64,000 bases of DNA from Flavobacterium agricola (GTDB lineage: Bacteria; Bacteroidota; Bacteroidia; Flavobacteriales; Flavobacteriaceae): the NCBI RefSeq assembly GCF_025919725.1, contig NZ_CP081495.1, positions 2,542,001 to 2,606,000 on the forward strand, given 5' to 3'. The notes below the pieces were generated by a model. That model made no database searches, was not told the origin of the DNA, and saw nothing but the letters and a program-made list of their open reading frames with translations. Made by a program: the position numbers and the translations under genes. The first letter of the stretch is position 1, and every line of letters begins with the position of its first letter. Below are positions 1-8,681 of this stretch, piece by piece.

Positions 1-180
1 TAGTAAATAAAATAGCAAAATAGGTAATATGACTGTTAGCAGAACCACTTGTAATACGAAGTAATACATGGTGTAAACCGAAAAAATAGTTCGGTATACA
101 AAAAAGAAGTAAATTATAGTATAAACCGAAACAAATAACGGGTGAAAAATATATGAAAAAAGTTTTAATATAGGTTTCAT
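1..180 (-). CDS. Membrane protein, N-terminal 60 residues only (cut by window edge)
   Basis: An open frame starts at an ATG at 180 on the minus strand, 23 bases after the rpoN stop, and runs without a stop to base 1. It encodes a hydrophobic N-terminus starting MKPILKLFSYIFHPLF, followed by two likely membrane segments. The start resembles the phosphatase-like (PAP2-type) membrane proteins that often follow rpoN in Flavobacteriaceae, but no catalytic motif falls inside the window. The position suggests co-transcription with asnS and rpoN. The identity is a guess; the reading frame itself is fairly secure because it is long, hydrophobic and correctly spaced. Confidence 0.6.
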   Translation of the reverse strand, partial: MKPILKLFSYIFHPLFVSVYTIIYFFFVYRTIFSVYTMYYFVLQVVLLTVILPILLFYLL

Positions 181-203
181 AAGTAATTTGTTTCGGTTTT
201 TAA

Positions 204-1658
204 TTATATTTTTTTACGCATTCTGGCAACAGGAATATCTAGTTGTTCTCGGTATTTAGCAACCGTTCTGCGCGCAATAGGATAGCCTTTTTCTTTTAAA
301 ATATCGGCTAATTTATCGTCTGGTAAAGGTTTGTTTTTATCTTCTTCTTCAATTACATTTTGAAGAATTTTTTTAATTTCAATAGTAGAAACATCTTCGC
401 CCTGATCGTTTTTCATTGCTTCAGAGAAAAAGTCTTTTAACAATTTAACCCCGTATGGTGTATCAACATATTTAGAATTGGCAACGCGTGAAATGGTTGA
501 AATATCTAAACCTACCATATCGGCGATATCTTTCAAAATCATAGGTTTTAGCGTGGTTTCATCTCCGCTTAAAAAATATTCTTCTTGATATTGCATAATG
601 GCTGACATGGTTACCAATAAGGTTTCGTTACGTTGTTTAATGGCATCAATAAACCATTTAGCCGAATCTAGTTTTTGTTTGATAAACTGAACCGCATCTT
701 TTTGTTGATTGGATTTTTCGCGCGTATCTTTATACGTTTGTAACATATCTTTATAATCACGAGAAACGTGAAGCTCTGGATTGTTACGTCCGTTTAAACT
801 TAATTCTAATTCGCCTTCAACAATTTTAATGGTAAAATCTGGAATAATATGCTCAACCGAACGGTTGTTGTCGTAAGATCCGCCTGGTTTTGGGTTTAAA
901 CGTTCAATTTCTTCAATCGCTTTTCTCAGTTCTTCTCGATCAATATTAAAACGCGTAATTAGTTTGTCGTAATGCTTTTTGGTAAAGGCATCAAATTGAT
1001 CTTCTATGATATTAATTGCTAATTCTACCGATTGTGTTGGAGTTTTTGCACGTAATTGTAACAACAAACATTCTTGCAAATCGCGAGCACCAACGCCAGC
1101 TGGTTCTAGCTGATGAATAATTGTTAAAACGCGTTCTACCGTTTCTTCGTCGGTATAAATACCTTGCGTAAAAGCCAAATCGTCAACCAAATCTTGAGTT
1201 GTACGACGTAAATAACCCATATCATCAATGCTGCCAACTAAAAAATCGGCTATTACCCGATCTGCATCGGTCATGATAAAGGTGGTTAATTGATTTATTA
1301 AATCTTGATGAAAGCTTACGGCTGCAGCAAACGGCATTTCACGTTCCTCATCATCTTCGCTATAATTATTGCTTTGTAGCTTGTATTCTGGCGTTTCGTC
1401 GTCGCTTAAATATTCATCAATATTAATTTCGTCTGTTTCTATAGATTGGCTGTCGCCATCGTCGTATTCGTTGGTGTCGTAATCGTCAAGCTCTGTATCG
1501 CTATCTTCTTTACCAGTTTCTAAAGCAGGGTTTTCTATCAGCTCTTCTTTTAATCGTTGTTCAAATGCCATAGTGGGCAGCTGAATCAATTTCATTAATT
1601 GAATTTGCTGGGGAGAAAGTTTCTGAGATAATTTTAATTGTAAATGCTGCTTTAACAT
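204..1658 (-). CDS. rpoN: RNA polymerase sigma-54 factor
   Basis: Sigma-54 directs core RNA polymerase to -24/-12 promoters that need an AAA+ activator. The 484 residues show the full family order: a glutamine- and leucine-rich activator-responsive region I (about 1-50), a very acidic region II (about 50-110), the core-binding domain, a helix-turn-helix around 385-410 (DISTISRVANSKYV) and the C-terminal RpoN box ARRTVAKYRE near residue 465. Length is typical. It lies 100 bp downstream of asnS, from which it is separated by a hairpin with a T-tract, and is followed at once by a membrane protein gene. No enhancer-binding activator is visible in this window, so its targets are unknown here. Confidence 0.97.
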   Translation of the reverse strand: MLKQHLQLKLSQKLSPQQIQLMKLIQLPTMAFEQRLKEELIENPALETGKEDSDTELDDYDTNEYDDGDSQSIETDEINIDEYLSDDETPEYKLQSNNYSEDDEEREMPFAAAVSFHQDLINQLTTFIMTDADRVIADFLVGSIDDMGYLRRTTQDLVDDLAFTQGIYTDEETVERVLTIIHQLEPAGVGARDLQECLLLQLRAKTPTQSVELAINIIEDQFDAFTKKHYDKLITRFNIDREELRKAIEEIERLNPKPGGSYDNNRSVEHIIPDFTIKIVEGELELSLNGRNNPELHVSRDYKDMLQTYKDTREKSNQQKDAVQFIKQKLDSAKWFIDAIKQRNETLLVTMSAIMQYQEEYFLSGDETTLKPMILKDIADMVGLDISTISRVANSKYVDTPYGVKLLKDFFSEAMKNDQGEDVSTIEIKKILQNVIEEEDKNKPLPDDKLADILKEKGYPIARRTVAKYREQLDIPVARMRKKI

Positions 1659-1680
1659 AATAATAAGATCGGATGGTATA

Positions 1681-1731
1681 AAAAAAGTTCCAAGTTAAAG
1701 TTACTATAAAAACTTAAAACTTGAAACTTTG
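1681..1731 (-). terminator. Probable intrinsic terminator after asnS
   Basis: On the minus strand an imperfect stem of about 18 pairs (arms around AAGTTTCAAGTT and AACTTGGAACTT) ends in seven Ts. It lies between the asnS stop and the rpoN start, so rpoN probably gets part of its transcription from elsewhere or by read-through. Confidence 0.6.
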
Positions 1732-1758
1732 TTATGGGTTTATGCTGTAAATTTTAAC

Positions 1759-3195
1759 TTAAAATTCTGCGTTTTGTGGTGTACGTGGGAAAGGAATTAC
1801 ATCACGAATGTTTGTCATTCCGGTTACGAATAATACCAATCTTTCAAAACCTAAGCCAAAGCCCGAGTGAACGGCTGATCCGAATTTACGTGTATCTAAA
1901 TACCAGTATAATTCTTTTTCATCAATTCCTAAAGCTTGCATTTTTTCTAGTAATACGTCGTAACGTTCTTCACGTTGTGAACCTCCAACAATTTCACCAA
2001 TACCAGGGAATAAAATATCCATTGCACGAACGGTTTTTCCGTCTTCGTTTAAACGCATGTAAAATGCTTTAATTTTTGCTGGATAATCAAATAAAATTAC
2101 TGGACATTTAAAGTGTTTTTCTACCAAGAATCGTTCGTGTTCCGATTGTAAATCTGCACCCCATTCGTCAATAATATATTGGAATTTTTTATTTTTATTT
2201 GGTTTTGATGCTTTTAAAATATCAATAGCTTCGGTGTATGAAACGCGTTTAAAGTTGTTGTCTAAAACAAAGTTTAGTTTTTCTAACAACGCCATTTCTG
2301 AACGTTCTGCTGCTGGTTTAGATTTCTCTTCTTCTAATAATCTAGATTCTAAGAATTTTAAATCATCTGGACATTTTTCAACCGCGTATCTTACTACATA
2401 TTTAATAAAATCTTCGGCTAAATCCATGTTACCATCTAAATCGCAAAAAGCAACTTCTGGTTCAATCATCCAGAATTCTGCTAAATGGCGTGATGTGTTT
2501 GAATTTTCTGCACGAAACGTAGGGCCAAAGGTGTATATTTGACCTAATGCCATAGCGTAAGCTTCACCTTCTAATTGACCAGAAACGGTTAAATTGGTGT
2601 GTTTTGCAAAGAAATCTTCTTTGTAGTTAATTGTTCCGTCTTCGTTTCTTGGAGCTGATCCGTCTAATGGTAACGATGTTACTTGAAACATTTCGCCTGC
2701 GCCTTCGGCATCAGATCCGGTAATAATTGGTGTGTTTACATAAGCAAAACCACGCTCTTGAAAATATTGATGAACTGCGAAAGCCAATACAGAACGAACA
2801 CGCATAATTGCACCAAATGCATTGGTACGAATACGTAAATGAGCGTTTTCACGTAAAAATTCTAACGAATGTTTTTTAGGTTGCATTGGGTATTTTTCTG
2901 GATCAGAATCACCCAAAATTTCTATTTTAGAAACCTGAACTTCATAATTTTGTCCGCTTCCTTTACTTTCTACCAAAGTACCAATTACAGAAATAGCTGC
3001 TCCGGTGGTAATGCGTTTTAATAATTCGTCAGGTGTGTTTTCAAAGTCAACAACACACTGAATATTATTTATTGTAGAGCCGTCATTAACAGCTATAAAC
3101 TGTTTGTTTCTGAAAGTTCTAACCCAACCCTTTACGTTAACTTCTTGCAAAGCGTTTGTTCCTGAAAGGAGCTCTTTAATTTTAGTGTGTTTCAT
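1759..3195 (-). CDS. asnS: Asparagine--tRNA ligase
   Basis: This cytoplasmic class IIb synthetase charges tRNA-Asn with asparagine. The 478 residues have the expected N-terminal OB-fold anticodon-binding domain (about 15-100, containing GWVRTFRNKQFIAVNDGS) and the class II catalytic core. Motif 2 is seen in FRAENSNTSRHLAEFWMIEPE and motif 3 near the C-terminus in GFGLGFERLVLF. Its presence implies direct asparaginylation rather than only the Asp-tRNA amidotransferase route. It is upstream of rpoN on the same strand and about 180 bp downstream of frr. Confidence 0.98.
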   Translation of the reverse strand: MKHTKIKELLSGTNALQEVNVKGWVRTFRNKQFIAVNDGSTINNIQCVVDFENTPDELLKRITTGAAISVIGTLVESKGSGQNYEVQVSKIEILGDSDPEKYPMQPKKHSLEFLRENAHLRIRTNAFGAIMRVRSVLAFAVHQYFQERGFAYVNTPIITGSDAEGAGEMFQVTSLPLDGSAPRNEDGTINYKEDFFAKHTNLTVSGQLEGEAYAMALGQIYTFGPTFRAENSNTSRHLAEFWMIEPEVAFCDLDGNMDLAEDFIKYVVRYAVEKCPDDLKFLESRLLEEEKSKPAAERSEMALLEKLNFVLDNNFKRVSYTEAIDILKASKPNKNKKFQYIIDEWGADLQSEHERFLVEKHFKCPVILFDYPAKIKAFYMRLNEDGKTVRAMDILFPGIGEIVGGSQREERYDVLLEKMQALGIDEKELYWYLDTRKFGSAVHSGFGLGFERLVLFVTGMTNIRDVIPFPRTPQNAEF

Positions 3196-3336
3196 TACTA
3201 CTTGATTTTTGTTTAACTACTACATTTGGTTATTCAGTTGTTTTATAAACAAATGCTTGCAAATGTAATGAAATTGTATGTGATTTTATGCATAGTTATA
3301 TTATAATTAAGGATAAAATGCTCACATTGTTGTATA

Positions 3337-3374
3337 AAAAAATCCTTTATCTTGGTGGATAAAGGATTTTTAAA
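3337..3374 (-). terminator. Intrinsic terminator after frr
   Basis: A 12-bp stem (AAATCCTTTATC with GATAAAGGATTT) with a six-base loop is followed on the minus strand by a T-tract, just beyond the frr stop codon. Confidence 0.85.
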
Positions 3375-3377
3375 AAC

Positions 3378-3941
3378 TTATACTTTCATTATTTCGGCTT
3401 CTTTAACCGCTAAAAGTTCGTCTATTTTTTTAATAAAGTTGTCTGTTAATTTTTGTACTTCATCTTCAGCAACTTTACACATATCTTCAGATGTGCCTTC
3501 TTTTTCTAATTTTTTAATATCAGAATTAGCATCCTTACGTACGTTACGAATGCCAATTTTAGCTTCTTCAGCTTCGGCTTTCGCTTGTTTTACTAAATCT
3601 TTACGACGCTCTTCTGTAAGCACAGGAATATTAATAATAATAGATTCTCCGTTGTTCATTGGGTTTAACCCTAAGTTCGCAATTAAAATTGCTTTTTCGA
3701 TAGGAGTAATCATGCTTTTTTCCCATGGCGTTACGGTTAACGTTCTTGCATCAGCAGCGTTTACGTTTGCAACTTGTGAAAGCGGCGTTTGCGCTCCGTA
3801 GTAATCTACAAAAACTCCACCTAACATTTGCGGTGATGCTTTACCAGCACGAATATTTAAAAATTCTTTATCTAAGTGGTTTAACGAACCTTGCATTGAT
3901 TCTTTCGCACTGTCTAAAATAAAATCTATTTCTTCTGTCAT
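3378..3941 (-). CDS. frr: Ribosome recycling factor
   Basis: RRF splits post-termination ribosomes together with EF-G. The 187 residues have the family hallmarks: LNIRAGKASPQML near the N-terminus, the domain II stretch around residues 50-105 (GAQTPLSQVANVNAADARTL, then TPWEKSMI), and the C-terminal helix. It lies 22 bp downstream of pyrH in the common pyrH-frr pair, so the two are very likely one transcript ending at the hairpin after frr. Length matches the family (about 185). Confidence 0.98.
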   Translation of the reverse strand: MTEEIDFILDSAKESMQGSLNHLDKEFLNIRAGKASPQMLGGVFVDYYGAQTPLSQVANVNAADARTLTVTPWEKSMITPIEKAILIANLGLNPMNNGESIIINIPVLTEERRKDLVKQAKAEAEEAKIGIRNVRKDANSDIKKLEKEGTSEDMCKVAEDEVQKLTDNFIKKIDELLAVKEAEIMKV

Positions 3942-3963
3942 TTTGCTAAAAATTATAGTAAAA

Positions 3964-4671
3964 TTATATGTTTACAACAGTTCCGATATTTTCGCCTTTA
4001 CAAACTTTTAATAAGTTTCCTTCGGTATTCATATCGAAAACTAAAATGGGTAGCTTGTTTTCTTGACTTAAAGTAAAGGCTGTGGTATCCATTACGTTTA
4101 AACCTTTGCTTAACACATCTTCGAATGAAATGTAATCAAACTTAATTGCATTTGGATTTTTTTCTGGATCTGAATCGTAAATACCATCTACGCGAGTACC
4201 TTTCATAATTACATCAGCTCCAACTTCAATTCCTCGTAAAACTGCTGCTGTATCAGTTGTAAAATATGGGTTTCCAGTTCCTGCTCCAAAAATTACAATA
4301 CGTCCTTTTTCTAAATGGCGAGTTGCACGGCGTTTGATATAGGGTTCAGCAATTGCTTCAATTTTCAAAGCAGTTTGTAAACGCGTTTTCATACCTGCAG
4401 CTTCTAAAGCACCTTGTAAGGCCATACCGTTAATAATGGTAGCTAACATGCCCATATAATCGCCTTGTACACGGTCCATGCCGTTTGATGCGCCAGCAAC
4501 ACCTCTAAAAATGTTACCTCCGCCAATTACAATGGCAATTTCTATACCTAAATCATGAATTTGTTTGATCTCGGTAGCGTATTCTGCTAACCTTTTAGGA
4601 TCAATTCCATATTGGCGTTCACCCATTAACGCTTCACCACTTAACTTTAAAAGGATTCTTTTGTATTTCAT
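3964..4671 (-). CDS. pyrH: Uridylate (UMP) kinase
   Basis: PyrH phosphorylates UMP to UDP in pyrimidine nucleotide synthesis and belongs to the amino-acid kinase fold, not the adenylate kinase fold. The 235-residue protein starts KRILLKLSGEALMG, has the glycine loop VIGGGNIFRG, the UMP-binding GTGNPYFTTDTAA and the late motif KGTRVDGIYDSDP. All are standard for bacterial UMP kinase. It is the first gene of the pyrH-frr pair. The 63 bp to the upstream patatin gene contain no clear terminator. Confidence 0.98.
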   Translation of the reverse strand: MKYKRILLKLSGEALMGERQYGIDPKRLAEYATEIKQIHDLGIEIAIVIGGGNIFRGVAGASNGMDRVQGDYMGMLATIINGMALQGALEAAGMKTRLQTALKIEAIAEPYIKRRATRHLEKGRIVIFGAGTGNPYFTTDTAAVLRGIEVGADVIMKGTRVDGIYDSDPEKNPNAIKFDYISFEDVLSKGLNVMDTTAFTLSQENKLPILVFDMNTEGNLLKVCKGENIGTVVNI

Positions 4672-4734
4672 TATGATATCAGATTCGATTGCGCAAATAT
4701 AAAATTTTATCTTCTTTAAATAGGTATAATATTT

Positions 4735-5523
4735 TTATAAATTTCCTACTTCTGTTTTTTCAAAAGTACTTTTGGCTTTTTTGTATCCAATTTCAAAAAT
4801 TTTGTCCATAATTCGTTTGTTGGTTTCAAAAGTGCTGTATTGAGCCAATTCACTAGGTTGGATTAAAATATCGCACATTCTAAATTTGTTTTGATTGGTT
4901 TGATGTTGCATCAAATCTAACGCATGGCTCATAACATTTTTAATAGAAGTTAAATATTTTTCGTCAACCTTTTGTAACGGGCTTACGTACGAGCCGATAA
5001 GCAAATCGCAACGTCCTTGAATTACATCGGTTGGAAAATGGTTTAGAATGCCACCATCTGAATAAATTACTTCGTCAATAATATGTGGTGACATAACGCC
5101 AGGAAATGCACACGAGGCCATAATGGCATCAACAATTTTAGATTTTGCATCAAAAATGCGTATGCGATTGCGTACCATATCGGTAGCGGTTATGTAAAGC
5201 TTAATTTTTAAATCGCCAATTATAGCATCTTCAAAAATAGTATCAAAAACGGTTTTTAGGGCTTGAGAATCTATAAATCCGGCTTTACGTAGGGTAAAAT
5301 ATTTCCATCTAAAAAAATCGATTTTTTTTACAAAATCTAAAATTTCTTTCGAACTGAATCCCCAAGCATATAAAGCACCAACAATGGCACCCGCACTGGT
5401 TGCTGAAATCATGTTGGGTTTTATATCTAATTCTTCAAGATATTTTAAAACACCAGCATGTGCAACGCCTTTGGTTCCGCCACCCGAAAAGGTTATTCCG
5501 ATATTTTTACAATTTTGAATCAT
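4735..5523 (-). CDS. Patatin-like phospholipase family protein
   Basis: This is a likely cytoplasmic or membrane-associated acyl hydrolase of the RssA-like patatin group. Residues 10-20 form the oxyanion glycine loop GGGTKG. The nucleophile elbow is around Ser43 (SATSAGA), and a later SDGGILNHFP supplies the catalytic Asp. The usual G-x-S-x-G elbow reads A-T-S-A-G here, with Ala in the first position. No signal peptide is seen, and 262 residues is a normal single-domain length. It lies on the same strand as pyrH and is divergent from the thioredoxin-like gene 53 bp away. Its substrate cannot be told from sequence. Confidence 0.88.
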   Translation of the reverse strand: MIQNCKNIGITFSGGGTKGVAHAGVLKYLEELDIKPNMISATSAGAIVGALYAWGFSSKEILDFVKKIDFFRWKYFTLRKAGFIDSQALKTVFDTIFEDAIIGDLKIKLYITATDMVRNRIRIFDAKSKIVDAIMASCAFPGVMSPHIIDEVIYSDGGILNHFPTDVIQGRCDLLIGSYVSPLQKVDEKYLTSIKNVMSHALDLMQHQTNQNKFRMCDILIQPSELAQYSTFETNKRIMDKIFEIGYKKAKSTFEKTEVGNL

Positions 5524-5576
5524 ATTGCCATTAAAAAAATCACTAAATTTATAGTTTAATTATAGTTAAATAAAAA

Positions 5577-6152
5577 ATGGAAGCTTTAACAATTGCCACT
5601 GCTTTTACTTACGCAGCTTATCGTGAAAAAGTTAGTCAAGATTTACAATATAAATTAACGCATACTCCAGACGATGCTTTACTGCCTTATACGCAACTGA
5701 ATGAAACGCGTATGAATCGTTTAGACAAAACTATTGTTTTAACGGATGAAGTTCGTGCTAAATTGCAACAACTTAAACAAAAATATACATTTTACGTAAT
5801 TAGTGAAGGCTGGTGCGGGGATGCGGCTCAGTTATTACCTGTAATAAATAAATTAGTTGAAGGTACAGATGCTATTCAGCTAAAAATTATTTTTAGAGAT
5901 GATAATTTAGATATTATGAATCAATATTTAACCAACGGTTCTCAATCTATTCCAAAGTTAATTATTTTAGATGATAAAGATGATGAGGTTGCTGTTTGGG
6001 GCCCACGCCCGGTTCCTGCTACCGAATTAATTCAGGAAAATAAAAAACAATTTGGTAAAGTTACGGACGAAGGTAAAGCTGCATTACAAGTTTGGTATAA
6101 TAAAGATAAAGGTGAAACTACGCAAAAAGAAATTGTTGCGTTATTAAAATAA
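5577..6152 (+). CDS. Thioredoxin-fold family protein with a single active-site Cys
   Basis: The 191 residues match the flavobacterial thioredoxin-family proteins that carry a WCGD motif. Around residue 79 the sequence reads EGWCGDAAQLLPV, so the second Cys of the CxxC pair is Ala83. Later the protein has the cis-Pro-type stretch SQSIPKLIILDD, which is typical of a thioredoxin fold. There is no signal peptide. A one-Cys site argues against a simple dithiol reductase; a monothiol or scaffold role is possible. It is divergent from the patatin gene and ends in a bidirectional terminator shared with the TauE-like gene. Confidence 0.8.
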   Translation: MEALTIATAFTYAAYREKVSQDLQYKLTHTPDDALLPYTQLNETRMNRLDKTIVLTDEVRAKLQQLKQKYTFYVISEGWCGDAAQLLPVINKLVEGTDAIQLKIIFRDDNLDIMNQYLTNGSQSIPKLIILDDKDDEVAVWGPRPVPATELIQENKKQFGKVTDEGKAALQVWYNKDKGETTQKEIVALLK

Positions 6153-6187
6153 AAAAAAATCCCGTTTTAAAACGGGATTTTTTTTAT
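6151..6187. terminator. Bidirectional terminator
   Basis: A perfect ATCCCGTTTTAAAACGGGAT hairpin is flanked by an A-tract on the left and a T-tract on the right, between two converging genes (the thioredoxin-like gene and the TauE-like permease). It can stop transcription from both sides. Confidence 0.9.
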
Positions 6188-6188
6188 T

Positions 6189-7418
6189 TTAATATACACC
6201 TAAAGCTTTTAAAAATATATTTAAACTCCAAATAATAATTAGTAAACCAACACCAATAAACATTTGTTTTACAGGTAATTTACCTGCTAATTTAGCTGCC
6301 AAAGGTGCTGCAATGGTTCCGCCTAAAACTAAAGCTAAAATAAGTTGCCAATGCCCAATACCAATAACAGTAAAAAAAGTTAATGCGCTGGCCATGGTAA
6401 CAAAAAACTCGGTTAAACTTACCGTTCCAATAACATATTTAGGTGTTTTTCCTTTAGATATTAAAGTACTGGTAACTACCGGTCCCCAGCCGCCGCCGCC
6501 AAATGAATCTAAAAACCCTCCAATTCCGGCTAACCAACCTACGCGTTTAATTTTTTTACGCGCTGTACGTTTTTTAAAGGCATTGGTAAATATTTTAATT
6601 CCTAAAATTAACGTATAAGCAGCTAATATAGGTTTAATAATATTTGCATATTCATCTCCTAAGGTAGAAAGTAAAATAGCCCCAATTACGGCACCAGCAA
6701 TACCCGGATAAACAATGTTTTTTAATAGTTTTTTGTTGATGTTTCCAAACTTATAATGGCTAAATCCGGAAGCTCCACTAGAAAATATTTCGGCCGTATG
6801 AATACTACTGCTGATCGACGGTAGCGGAACGCCTAAATACAATAAAGCTGCAGTACTGGTAACTCCGTACCCCATTCCTAAAGCGCCATCAATCATTTGG
6901 GCAATAAAACCTACGCAAAGTAATATTACAAAACGATCGTCGGTGTTTTCATTTAAAAATTGAAAAGCCAGATTTACATCCTGCCAAGTAAAATAAAAAG
7001 AAAGAATGTTAATGAACAATAAAATAATGAATGCTAAAAAGCTAAATAAAGCAATGTGCCTCCATTTTTTTTCACCATTTCCTCTTTTTCGTTTATCAAC
7101 TTTGCTTAGGCTAAAAGTTTCTTCTATCGGTATTTCTTTATCATGTGCTAATGCCAACCAAGTTTTACTGCTTTTGGTTGGGTTCACAACAATAACTAAA
7201 CTAACTAATTGTAAATAATTTTCGGTTAACAATTCTACGCGCTCCACTTGCGGATCTTTATCCATTAAAGCACGAATATCGTCGCTTAAACTTGGCGCAT
7301 AAACAAAAATTTTGCCTATAATTTTGCTTTGCAATAATTTGTTAAGTTCTTCGGCTGCTGCCGTAGAACCGCCAATTAGCAAAACTTCTATTTTTTTCGG
7401 GGTAGATTTGTTTCCCAT
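6189..7418 (-). CDS. TauE/SafE (TSUP) family sulfite/sulfonate permease with N-terminal siroheme-synthase-like domain
   Basis: The C-terminal part (about residues 125-409) is a TSUP permease: multiple membrane segments, the repeat-start motif QMIDGALGMGYG and the second-half counterpart GGFLDSFGGGGWGPVV. Such transporters export sulfite or move organosulfur compounds. The first 120 or so residues are soluble and look like the Rossmann part of siroheme synthase/Met8 (VLLIGGSTAAAEELNKLL, later LVIVVNP), with GGS in place of the usual GGG. The gene starts 3 bp after cysN and is the last gene of the cysH-cysD-cysN operon. This supports a role in sulfite balance during sulfate assimilation. Direction of transport and function of the N-domain are inference. 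Confidence 0.88.
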   Translation of the reverse strand: MGNKSTPKKIEVLLIGGSTAAAEELNKLLQSKIIGKIFVYAPSLSDDIRALMDKDPQVERVELLTENYLQLVSLVIVVNPTKSSKTWLALAHDKEIPIEETFSLSKVDKRKRGNGEKKWRHIALFSFLAFIILLFINILSFYFTWQDVNLAFQFLNENTDDRFVILLCVGFIAQMIDGALGMGYGVTSTAALLYLGVPLPSISSSIHTAEIFSSGASGFSHYKFGNINKKLLKNIVYPGIAGAVIGAILLSTLGDEYANIIKPILAAYTLILGIKIFTNAFKKRTARKKIKRVGWLAGIGGFLDSFGGGGWGPVVTSTLISKGKTPKYVIGTVSLTEFFVTMASALTFFTVIGIGHWQLILALVLGGTIAAPLAAKLAGKLPVKQMFIGVGLLIIIWSLNIFLKALGVY

Positions 7419-7421
7419 AAC

Positions 7422-8663
7422 TTATTCTAATATTCCGGCACCTACAGTAACATTCGAATTTTCATCTATAAATATAATTCCACCTTGTGCTTGTAAATTA
7501 GCAAAGGCATCATATGCCATTGGCGTTACTGTTTTAAGATTGATTTTAGCAATTTGATTTAATTGTACTTCTGTAGCATCAAATTGTTTTTCGAACGTAT
7601 TTACATCAACCAAATATTTAATAGATTTTACCACCGCTTTTAAACGATTGGTTTGATTTTGAATTAAATATTTACTACCAACCTGAAGTGGCTTTTGGTG
7701 CATCCAACAAACCTGAACTTCTAGCTCATTACTAAATTGAGGTAGCTGATTTAAGTTTACTAATAAATCACCTCGGCTAATATCAATATCTTTATCTAAT
7801 TGAATTACGGCAGATTGTGGTGCAAAAGCTTCGTTAACTTCTTTTAAATTTACTTCAATTGTTGCAATGGTTGCTTCAATTTCAGATGGATAAACTTTAA
7901 TTTTATCTCCCTTTTTAAATATTCCGCTTGTAATTTTACCGGCGTAACCGCGATAATCGTGTAATTCGGTAGTTTGAGGACGAATAATGTACTGAACCGG
8001 AAAACGGCTTGCTTCTAAATTTACGTGCTCTTGAATATTAACCGTTTCTAAAAAGCTTAATAATGTTGGGCCGTTGTACCAAGGCATTTTTGCTGATGCA
8101 TCTACAATGTTATCACCGTTTAAAGCGCTAATTGGTATAAATGTTACTTGGTTTAGGTTTAATTTTTTGCTTAGTTCTTGAAATTCGGCTTCAATGTTAC
8201 GGTAAATAGCTTCGTCAAAATCAACTAAATCTAGTTTATTAACCGCAACTACAACTTGTGGAATTTTTAGCATAGATGCAATAAACGCATGGCGTTTGGT
8301 TTGCTCGCTAATACCGGTACGTGCATCAACTAATAAAATAATTAATTGCGAATTTGAAGCACCGGTAATCATGTTACGCGTATATTGAATGTGCCCAGGC
8401 GCATCGGCAATAATAAACTTACGTTTTGGTGTAGAAAAATATTTATATGCTACATCTATAGTAATACCTTGTTCGCGTTCGGCACGTAATCCGTCTGTAA
8501 TTAAAGCTAAATCTAAAACGCCATTGTCTTTAAATTTGCTTGCTTTTTCTATTGCTTCAATCTGATCAATTAAAATACTTTTGCTATCGTATAATAAACG
8601 ACCGATTAAAGTACTTTTTCCGTCGTCAACATTTCCGGCGGTTATAAATCGTAATATATCCAT
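7422..8663 (-). CDS. cysN: Sulfate adenylyltransferase subunit 1 (GTPase subunit)
   Basis: CysN is the regulatory GTPase of ATP sulfurylase, coupling GTP hydrolysis to APS formation by CysD. The 413-residue protein shows G1 GNVDDGKSTLIGRLLYD, the switch region with EREQGITIDVAYKYF, G3 DAPGH, G4 NKLD and then EF-Tu-like domains 2 and 3. There is no fused APS kinase (CysC) domain, and no separate cysC is nearby. This fits the 4Fe-4S APS reductase upstream, which uses APS directly. It sits 18 bp after cysD and 3 bp before the TauE-like permease. Confidence 0.96.
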   Translation of the reverse strand: MDILRFITAGNVDDGKSTLIGRLLYDSKSILIDQIEAIEKASKFKDNGVLDLALITDGLRAEREQGITIDVAYKYFSTPKRKFIIADAPGHIQYTRNMITGASNSQLIILLVDARTGISEQTKRHAFIASMLKIPQVVVAVNKLDLVDFDEAIYRNIEAEFQELSKKLNLNQVTFIPISALNGDNIVDASAKMPWYNGPTLLSFLETVNIQEHVNLEASRFPVQYIIRPQTTELHDYRGYAGKITSGIFKKGDKIKVYPSEIEATIATIEVNLKEVNEAFAPQSAVIQLDKDIDISRGDLLVNLNQLPQFSNELEVQVCWMHQKPLQVGSKYLIQNQTNRLKAVVKSIKYLVDVNTFEKQFDATEVQLNQIAKINLKTVTPMAYDAFANLQAQGGIIFIDENSNVTVGAGILE

Positions 8664-8681
8664 TTGTGCGTTTCGTAATAA

